A stretch of 64,000 nt of DNA from assembly GCA_964020085.1 (NCBI GenBank), contig OZ026605.1:7219828-7283827 (forward strand), in the 5' to 3' direction. This document shows positions 55,706 through 64,000 of this stretch, piece by piece. The DNA is from Micromussa lordhowensis (Eukaryota > Cnidaria > Anthozoa > Scleractinia > Lobophylliidae). A program made the position numbers and the translations under genes. Position 1 is the first letter of the stretch. Every line of letters begins with the position of its first letter. The notes beneath the pieces were generated by a model. That model was not told the DNA's origin, did no database searches, and saw nothing but the letters and a program-made list of their open reading frames with translations.

Positions 55706-58700
55706 ATGCCTCCCAATCCTAAGAAAGGGAAGACCCTCAAGTGTACAGAAAATCTCAAGGAGTTTTATGAGAAAGAAGACGAGTTCAAATTTTCCGAAGG
55801 TTAGTTCAGCTTAACTTAAACTTACCTTGCATTTTGCTAAAACTATAAAACTTCTGCATGCTTGAATAGTTGTTGTTGCTATACATAAAATGCGAGTAAA
55901 ATTTCGAAAACTTTTAAAGGAAAAAATACGAAAATTCGTCCATTTTGTAAACCATTTCCACGCTTGCATCCTTCGCCGTCACCTTCAGAAAATGGGGTCC
56001 TGTCATTTGTCCAGTGTTGAACTGCGCTTCAGGCCTCGTCTACACTACGCCAGAGAAATTTGAAAACGGCATTTCCACTCTGAAAACGTAACAAACGTTT
56101 TCCGTCCACACAATCACCGGTCATTTTGGATTGTGTTTGAGAAAAAAACGCCTGCAGGGATTATTATGACGACATCATTTTCAAAATAATAAAGGAGGCA
56201 AGTTTCCAAAGAAACTGTGGTGCTGCGTCGGTGGGAGTATTACAAGATAATTTGGCTTTATCAACTGGGTTGATAATGTGAATCCTTCGTAGGAAAAAAG
56301 ATGGCGACTGGTACATTTACCCACAGCTCTTAGCGCACGAAAACTTTAGCAATGTTCATAAAAAGGCACAGAAGGGTTATAAAATCTTCAAACCTATGAT
56401 ACACAATGTCCTTAGTACAGGGACAAATATTGTAAAAATTTGGCTTTCCTTGTGTCTTATACGCTGTGTTAGGTTCGCAAGGTATTGTGGTAAAATGTAA
56501 AATGGGTTGATCAATTTCTTGTTTGTGTCGACAGCTTCTGCATCAGTAAAACCTGAGCAACAACAATTACCCGCCCAGGTACCCAAGACAAAGAAAAGGC
56601 AGCCTGTAACACCAGCCGCAGATTTTCCAGATTCTGATCCAGAAGATGATTATGACAAGGGGTGCGTAATGTCGCAGAATAAGACATTCCTATTTTGTAA
56701 TTTAATGTTTCGTAAGTCTTAACTTCACCAGAGTGGAATAACTCACCTGTCTCTTCACATGTCCTCTCAAACACTTGTCATAACCGAAGAACATTCGTTC
56801 TTTCAATGGCGTGAATTAGAATCGAACCAGAATTTAAATTTCAGTTTGACATGTTAAAGACCAGAACCTCGTAGTATAAAAATACACCTTTTTGGTTCCC
56901 TTTTCTGCAGGAGTGATCTTGAAATGCAGTGAACGTTCTTTCAATGGCGAGAATTAGAGTCGAACCAGAATTTAAATTTCAGTTTGACATGTTAAAGAGC
57001 AGAAGTAGTATAAAAATACACCTTTTTGGTTCCCTTTTCTGCAGGAGTGATCTTGAAATGCAGGGAATGCTGAATAGCTTTGGAGGTAAGCACATTTTAA
57101 ACTCGCGCACTCAATTGATATGTTGCTGTGCTATCCAAAACGATCACTGAGCAATGCAGGAGTAATAACAGGTTATTGCAGAAAATGGTTGTTTCCTTGA
57201 ACTTTCAGCTGACATTACCAAGACAATAACAGCCAAGCGCAAACGAATTCAAACGTTCACACAAGCATCTCTAAAGGCCAGCAGTAGAAAGTTTGATGAG
57301 GTGTGGCAGTCACAGCAGCATGAAAGGTGAAACAAACATATTGTAGCAACTAATAGGGTTAAACTGTGGGGAGATAGGAAAGGTGGCTTAGCAGTGGGAG
57401 TGATCATGTCAAACTTAAAGTCTGATTAACCATACTGATAGATGAAGGTCTGTCAGGGTGCTCAGGAAAGGTACTGTAATGAGCTTGTCTAAATTTGTAT
57501 TGTTCAAATCCAAAATAGTTGTCAATTTTTAACTTTAGTACCGTGAACTGTTTTAAAGGTTGTGTCAAAGCTGGTCAGGTGGTTGGAGAAGGGTGGAGTA
57601 GTATTAAGTAATTATAAGCCACTAAAAAGCTTGCCCATATACCCAAATTAGTTCACCATAACATTGAGCATATGTTTTAGATCAGGGTAAAGATAAATTA
57701 AATGAATTTGAAAGAATCATCTTAAGATCGTTGAGCAACCTCAATGCTGTCAAGCTCTTAACTAGCTTGGTATAGGTTGCAACGTTGTTTTGCTTTGAGC
57801 CTGGAGATGACCATACTTTATATTTAGTCGATCAATTATTCCTCACTGCTAACAAGAAGTCTTGCAACCAAATAATGTTCACCAGAAGCAGTCATTATGG
57901 GGAATTCAGCAAGCAGGTCATGAATGTAATAAATCAGTGGGAGACAGATTTACAGAAGACAAGAGAAGCAGAAGAGAAACTGGAGGTAATAGTGAACTTG
58001 TAAAGTTTGAATCAACAAATATAACCAGTCGATCGATCGATCGATCGGTCAGTCAGTCATGTCAGTCAGTCAGTCAAACAGTCAGTCAGTCAGTCGTACC
58101 ATGCCATGTCATGTTTTGTCATGTAATATCATTTCTTGTCATGTATGTCATGTCTTGTAATGTCTCATGTCATGTCATATCATGTCAGTCAGCTCTTCAA
58201 GTAAACTTTTCACCTGGGATAGACTAGGAGAAGAAATGCCATAACTTTTACAAATTGGTTGTAACTGAAGTTATGTCACTACTTATTATTTTAGAACCTG
58301 TACAAACAACAACAGAAGCTCTTCCAGCAACAGCGGATTGTGCAGGGCCAGAGACTCAAAAGAGTTCGTCAGCTTCACGAAGATTATACAAAGAACTTAC
58401 AAGAAATGCAAAGAAGTCATGAGTCTCAACAAATTAGTGTCCAGGAGCAACTTCGGAAAGAAGTCAACATGTTGCAAAAGAAGATCCTCAGTGATACGGT
58501 AGGTTGAATATAGTTACTATTCAACAATATTTTAATACCATGGAAGGAAAAGACCGATTGCAGGTAGCCATTACATGGCAAGCTACCAAAATAATAAGGT
58601 ACATTCAGGTGACTCCAACTACACATCCTGGTCAATATTTAGAAAATTGAGATGACAGGTTGATGGCATGTTATTTTCCTTTTTCTCCTCTTCAGCAACA

Positions 58701-58755
58701 GCAAGACTTTTCAAGTGTACGAAGGTCTCTTCAGAGTATGCTGGCACAAGTTTAG
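55706..58755 (+). CDS. SYCP3: Synaptonemal complex protein 3
   Basis: Seven coding exons, 55706-55799, 56535-56661, 57045-57085, 57209-57326, 57886-57985, 58295-58498 and 58696-58755, join in phase to 247 aa (human SYCP3 is 236). A 5' UTR exon ends at 55436, with an acceptor at 55679. SYCP3 forms the lateral/axial elements of meiotic chromosomes as helical tetramers. Landmarks are a charged low-complexity N-terminus, MLNSFGADITK, AKRKRIQTFTQASLKASSRK, VINQWETDLQKTREAEEKLE, QQQRIVQGQRLKRVRQLHED, MLQKKILSDTQQQDFSSVRR and the C-terminal SLQSMLAQV, all matching the Cor1/SYCP3 helical domain. The acceptor of exon 3 is duplicated in tandem upstream (see repeat entry). AATAAA signals are at 58989 and 59033. 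The exon-5 acceptor is the least certain junction. Confidence 0.95.
56036..56190. mobile_element. Remnant related to element at 18598-18901
   Basis: It contains GTCTACACTACGCCAGAGAA and AAAACG/CGTTTTCCGTCCACAC blocks as at 18.6 kb. In SYCP3 intron 1. Limits approximate. Confidence 0.5.
56796..57063 (+). repeat. Tandem duplication (~138 bp) of the SYCP3 exon-3 acceptor
   Basis: Copy 1 (56796-56933) and copy 2 (56934-57063) share CGTTCTTTCAATGGCG, the pyrimidine tract, TTTTCTGCAG and the first 19 bases of exon 3. Copy 2 continues into the true exon. Copy 1 would give SDLEMQ and then a stop. Confidence 0.92.
58030..58195 (+). repeat. Compound microsatellite in SYCP3 intron 5
   Basis: (GATC)n passes into (CAGT)n and then a degenerate TCATGTCATG tract. 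Confidence 0.85.
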
Positions 58756-58988
58756 CTTTATGACATGTATAAAATGGATGTTTTGAATCCCGCGGAACTG
58801 TGATCATTTTATGTATCGCATTTAGATAACCTAACAAAACAAGAACGTCAACGGTATAAGTGACCTACACTGTTTGATATAAACAGCATAGCACATTTGC
58901 CATTGTATGATAATGTTCAGGATATGTTTTTAAACCTTTAGTTGACTGTTCAGTGTTTGATGTTGTAGCAATTTAAAAAAGCCTCCAC

Positions 58989-59038
58989 AATAAATTTGGT
59001 ACATGTAAGTGCTCGTATTGGAATGACAATTCAATAAA
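58989..59038 (+). other. Two poly(A) signals, SYCP3
   Basis: AATAAA occurs at 58989-58994 and 59033-59038, 234 and 278 bp after the SYCP3 stop. Confidence 0.65.
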
Positions 59039-59302
59039 CACTGTTAAACAGATGAACTGATTTAACTCTTTCAGTACGGATGGTATTAAAACATATTATG
59101 CAAAAATCTACCACAATATTGTTGGCACCTCTGCTATTTTTAAAAAGGAACGAGTCTAAATTTGGAAATTCACGAGTTCACTACCTTTTTTGTTGAGCCC
59201 CCAAAATCAGTTGTTTCATCAAATTAAAGTCTTAACTGCCCGCTAACTATTTCACCATTGATCTGAATAAGAACCACAGTTTACTTCTCTTTACAAAACT
59301 CT

Positions 59303-59308
59303 TTATTA
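59303..59308 (-). other. Poly(A) signal AATAAA, DNAI7-like gene
   Basis: The plus-strand TTTATT lies 482 bp past the stop codon of the minus-strand gene, and only about 265 bp from the SYCP3 signal on the other strand. Confidence 0.55.
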
Positions 59309-59790
59309 CATCATTAGTACAATCTGGGTGGCCACAAGGCTACGAATACTCACAACAATATTAAAAGATGGCCAGCTTTTTCTTCTATGACCAACTATAA
59401 TACAACATAAATAGAAGGTTCAATCTTGCTTTACTGGCAGCAGAATCTTCAAGCTTGCACATCCACAAATGCAATACGTTGATAATAAGTTATTTACCTA
59501 CAGGATTTCATATCACAAATATGTACAACCGTTGTGAACATGTTTATGAAAACATTCCATACTATGTGTTATTGCCAAGTAAAAAATGATTTGGAGGAAA
59601 ACTTAAGGTCCTAGACACCTTATTACGGTTACCAAATAAATGTTATTTAATAATAATATATCCAAATTCCACATGAAAACACCATAGTAAAAATCCTTTC
59701 TACTTTTTGATAAGCCTAAGCTATTTAAGGCAAACAGGGTCTGAAGATAGAAAGTAACTAAGGACTCAAGACTTCAAAAAGAGAAATGAT

Positions 59791-62700
59791 TTATGAGTAA
59801 GTAATGATTTTTGTAGCATTCAGCAACTGATAAACACCGTCAATGAACAAGAAGTTAGAGGCCTTCACTCTTTGCTGTGCTTCTTCTGAGGCTCCATCCA
59901 GCACCATATGGTAAAGATCAGAGTGAAGCTGTTTATTTACAAACAATAAAGCAAAGTTGAGGCAAAATTACCCAACTACAATATACTCAAACTAGAAAAA
60001 AGGTTAAACAAACATTTCATAAAACCCCAGGGAAGGATTTCCATGATGGAATCTAATGCACCCATTACAGCTAATTAGCAGAGAGTGGAGAAAAATATGG
60101 GTGTCTCATGCATAACATTTCTCTCTCAAGAAAAAAAGGCTTTTTATGTGAACAATCCTGTACAACTGATAAAGCAAAGCCAATATGCCCTAAAAACAGA
60201 AATATGAAATTCTGGACAAAAGCTCACAAAAATGGTCGTCAAAAAAAATTGGGACTAATCAATGTCTCATCTATCTAGATTGATTGGCTGCTATTGACAA
60301 ATCACGCAATGAATCAACTTAAATCCTGACAACTGGGTGAAAATATTAATTAATGTAAAGGACAGTTCCTGAAAAAACAGCTGACAATCAGATAGTTGAG
60401 AGTGGACAATCTATCCACAGCTTGCCTACCCACAGGTCACCAACAGACCAATAAAACAAAATGGGAGGTGCTGTTTTTAATTACAACTGTACCTGTGTAT
60501 TTTCAGCAAGATCATCAGAAAGTTCACTGTCGTCTTCCTTCATTCGTAGCTTGCAAGAACTATGTGTTCCAATATTAAACAATGACCAATCTTCCTGCAT
60601 TCCAACCAAAAAAAAATTATCATATAAACTGGATGACTGTTACAAATAGCTTAGTGGAGCCGGTAAATACATTTTATGGCATATTTTTTACCTCTAATGG
60701 TTGTTCATCCTCCGGCTGCTCAACAGCTTGTATAATGATTTTGTCCTTGCCACAATCAGCATTCCATTTACTCCACGTGTATGCAAATGCAGATGCTGTC
60801 AATGCCATTTCCTGGTAAATGTTATTCTCCAACCAATTCTCCTAATTAGCAAAATTAAATTTAGTAACAAGTTTTTATTGAATAATAATTAGAACATGTA
60901 CAGCACACCCATAAGAAGTTCTTTGATTTGCATTGCTGTACATTTGCATTGTAGGTAGATCTGATCACACAGTGACAAACGTGTACAAAATACTGGTACT
61001 CTTTACATCAAAAGATGAAGACATCACATGCTACATAAATGTTAACTGTAATACTACTACTGAACATTTACATCGTAATATTAAGAACAAACTAAAAGCT
61101 AGTGACATTGTAAAACAGCAACAAAAATGATACCTTTGAATTAATGCTGACATATTTTTCTGCATCAACAGCAGGGAAAACATTCACTCCAGCCTTCTGC
61201 ATGGCCTGGGAAGATTTCATCAATCAACCAATAATTACAAAGAAACTTCAAACTGTCTAGCAATTTTAAAACAAATCATTTTGAACAACTGCATCCAGAA
61301 TTATTTACACTTTATCACTAATTTTTGGGGTTTTGAACTTATTTTCTAATATATACTGTCATTATCATTGTATGAAATATTGAAAGTAACATGACATCTC
61401 TTAAATGTTTGGTTGAACTGCTCCTAAAACATCTTATGCAATGTTTTTTTTTTGTACCTCAATCAACTGTTGCGGTTTCATCCATTTTCCTTTCAAATGA
61501 GCAAGATCAGGGATATCGTCTGGCTGGGTTAAAGCACACAAAGAATCCTACAGGAAGAATGCAGCACTGAGTCAGTTAAAGCTCTACAGAGTCTTGGATG
61601 GAGTTTATGTATTTTCAAGACCCTTAATGGGAAGAAACAGGCTAGGGCTGGCATTTTATTTACAGCTGTAATAAGTCTGACACTAAAAAGAATAATAGCT
61701 TAACAAATTATAACTCTAGAAACATTAAGAGCAACTTGCTCTAACAGTGGTCACCCATACATATCTATACCTATGCGGGATAAAAAAATTGGATTTTCTC
61801 AAACTTCGTCAGGAAGGTTTTTACTAACTTGTCTCAAAACTATAACTATACTAACTATAACAAAATTATATGCTTCCACGATGTTGTGTCAAATCAAGAT
61901 TTACATCATTTCGTGGACCAAGTGTTGTAACATAACATGACCAAACAAACAAAGAAATGGTAACATAGCCGTGTGACTTTGGTTACCATGTGACCTCACA
62001 ACAATTGAGAATGTTTCATATAGGCAACGTAAATCTTGCAAGCGATGTTGCCATGTCAGCCCATTTTTTTATCAAGAGAAAATATACTTTTTCTATCCTA
62101 CATAGGTATGGGTGACCATTAGAGCAAGCTGCTCTTAGAAAGCCTAAAAAGTTAAATTTGTTCAGATAAATTGTCTTGGGAAGTTAGGAGATTATCATAC
62201 AAAAGAAAACAGCAATATGTTGTTATAAATATTTAATGCAACTAGTATATTTTAGTTCACTTAGACCCACTTGTTGCAGAGTGATAAATAGCCTACTGTA
62301 GCTAGGGTACATGAAGTCTTCCTTAGCTTGACCTGATCTGCAATATGCATGCTTGTGATTATAGTGCTTTTAACTAGACCGGATACCTTATGGAGCTCCA
62401 GCAAGTATTCTATTATGAATCACCATCTATAGCTTGGAAAGTTTTCAAAAATTGGCCTCCTTGTGGAAATTATAGGCCTCTCTTTTTTGCTTTCTAGGAT
62501 AGCCACCTACTTCAAATCTTATTGAAAGAACTAGGTTACACATTTATGCACCTTAATTTCAATTTCCAGTTCAATAATGGCGGCAATAAGGGTAAACAGA
62601 CAGCTGTTTGCAGCATGAGGACGTAGTTCCCATGACTGGAATGGCATGTTCAGATAAAGATCCTGGAAAAAAACAAATCTACTTAAATATAATCTTAGCA

Positions 62701-62888
62701 GTACTGGTTGTTATATCAAGATCGCCATAACATTTACAATCAATTCACATCAGAATTAGACCTACAGTCATAGTTTGTTAATCAAATGCCAAAAAAGAAA
62801 AGAAAAGGGATAATTAACATAGACCTGTAGCCCTTTCAGGCTAAGGGTGAATAGCCCATGAGGCGAAGCTGAATGGGCTATTGACCCA

Positions 62889-62919
<31 letters not shown>

Positions 62920-63706
62920 TAGTATCACCCAACTAGTCGGACAGAAATGGCAATAAGAAAGTTAGCAAATGTAAGTTGAAGAAATATTCATTTGGTCACT
63001 AAAACGAAAGAAAGCATCACACTCGATGGCGCTCGAGGACTATTGCTAATAGTCCTCGAATAGTCCACTAGTTGGGTGATGCTAAAAAAAGAAAGTCAGG
63101 AAACCAAGAGTCTTTATTTCTTTATAAATTAAACATTTTAAATAAACTATTAACAACAATTATATTCAGTCCGGACGTTCTACTTTTGTCTATTTTCTTG
63201 CCATTAAGTTTGGTTTGTAACTTTTAATACAGTAAGGCTCATTTTTTAGACACTCAAACTCCTTTTGTTTTGCATGATATGATACATCATTTGGTGCCCA
63301 AAGTTTTTTTTTGGGCCGGAGGGTGTAGGGGAGGGGAGGGGATTATCAAGACTTCATAGTTAAAAAATTATTTGGACTTCTCAGCAGTCTTTTTCAATTG
63401 ACATTTTGTTAAGAAGATGAAGTTACACAAATATTCAGCAGGCCTCTTAATCACATAGAAGTCGTGGAAGAGGACTATACAGTAGGACATGGGGATGTCA
63501 TAGAATTAAGTGAAACAGACTGCACAAAACTGGGTCCAATGGAAAGCTGCAGTGGGGGCGCTATGCTCTGGTCAGAGTGAAGAAGACTAAGTCAAGCATC
63601 GCTTACACTCGCAGTAGTAATGCATGGAAAAAATAACATACAAGTCTTACCTGAAAAGTGGCAATGGGACCAAAGGTAGACATCTTGAATAACACAGTTC
63701 TCTCTT
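59791..63706 (-). CDS. DNAI7 (CASC1)-like axonemal dynein intermediate-chain protein, C-terminal exons
   Basis: Seven minus-strand exons, 63706-63651, 62662-62552, 61547-61458, 61205-61134, 60841-60692, 60594-60493 and 59928-59791, all with good splice sites and matching phases, encode ~240 C-terminal residues. They include FGPIATFQDLYLNMPFQSWE, NSCLFTLIAAIIELEIEIK, VNVFPAVDAEKYVSINSK, LTASAFAYTWSKWN, EDWSLFNIG, LYHMV, FIDGVYQLL and ITYS at the end. From memory of the family this order fits CASC1/DNAI7 (IC97), which acts in assembly or docking of axonemal dynein in cilia and sperm flagella. I could not align it, so the name is provisional; the coding call is firm. The 5' part lies beyond the window. 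Confidence 0.83.
61727..62136. mobile_element. MITE, 410 bp, AAGAGCAxCTTGCTCTAA TIRs
   Basis: AAGAGCAACTTGCTCTAACA mirrors TTAGAGCAAGCTGCTCTT, and GGTCACCCATAC...ATACCTATG mirrors CATAGGTATGGGTGACC. In an intron of the DNAI7-like gene. Confidence 0.85.
62921..63083. mobile_element. Small MITE, TAGTATCACCCAACTAG ends
   Basis: AGTATCACCCAACTAG mirrors CTAGTTGGGTGATGCT. AGGACTATTGCTAATAGTCCT inside the right end is itself palindromic. In an intron of the DNAI7-like gene. Confidence 0.75.
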
Positions 63707-64000
63707 CTGTGAAAGTCATGAAAGATCTGTTATTACTAGTGTGAAATGCAACATGAATCAGAGGCTATTGATTTTTGCAAATGGGTTCTTCAAATGTTGC
63801 ATAACTGGGTTGGACAGGCAGTGCTATGAGAAGTCGCCCAGGAGCATGATGCAACATTCAAGACAGTGATCTTGAAATCCCTCACCAGTCTCCTTAACTT
63901 GCATTGTGCTCTTGGGAAACTTCTCATGGTGCCTCTCCGGGACCTAACCAGGAGTCACTGCACTACTCCAATTAATGTGATAACAAGTTACAAAGAGTTT
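63707..64000 (-). other. Intron of DNAI7-like gene at window edge
   Basis: No exon is recognised between the last acceptor (63707-63709) and the right edge. Confidence 0.5.

Noticed and set aside
56911..56933. Upstream copy of SYCP3 exon 3 as a real exon
   Set aside because: It reaches a stop after six codons and lacks the donor. The downstream copy gives the conserved protein.

Overview
The window is nuclear DNA of an animal, most likely an anthozoan cnidarian such as a stony coral. The evidence is intron-split genes with GT..AG junctions, AATAAA poly(A) signals, TTAGGG-type repeats, metazoan-specific genes (caprin, SYCP3, DNAI7/CASC1) and dense small non-autonomous DNA transposons, tRNA-derived SINEs and decayed LINEs. 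The taxon is an inference from gene content and from repeat types I associate with corals. No database was searched.

Layout. 0-1.7 kb: two LINE reverse-transcriptase tails in what looks like the last intron of a C2H2 zinc-finger gene whose terminal exon (+) is at 1268-1628. 2.8-21.9 kb: a block bounded by two inverted copies of a ~153-bp repeat, each carrying an inward-facing telomere-like array. It holds two tandem TauD-type Fe(II)/2-oxoglutarate dioxygenase genes (+; copy A frameshifted, copy B intact), the C-terminal exons of a D-amino-acid oxidase family gene (-) and an unrecognised 119-aa ORF (-). 21.9-28 kb: repeats only. 28-43.3 kb: a ten-exon caprin gene (-). Its third intron is inflated to 8.3 kb by a nest of at least four DNA transposons. 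43.3-51 kb: intergenic, transposon-rich. 51-53.6 kb: a TMEM53/DUF829-like alpha/beta-hydrolase gene (+). 55.4-59.0 kb: a complete SYCP3 gene (+), tail to tail with the C-terminal exons of a DNAI7/CASC1-like gene (-) that runs off the right edge.

The genes do not form a pathway. The dioxygenases and oxidase are metabolic, caprin is an RNA-granule protein, SYCP3 is meiotic and DNAI7 is axonemal. The unusual content is mainly structural: a foldback nest in an intron, an inverted telomere-like pair 19 kb apart, a small foldback family with clear 9-bp target duplications, a duplicated splice acceptor in SYCP3 and a foldback element ending 11 bp from a splice junction. Multi-exon models were built by hand from protein-family similarity, splice consensus and phase. 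Exon coordinates are given in each entry.
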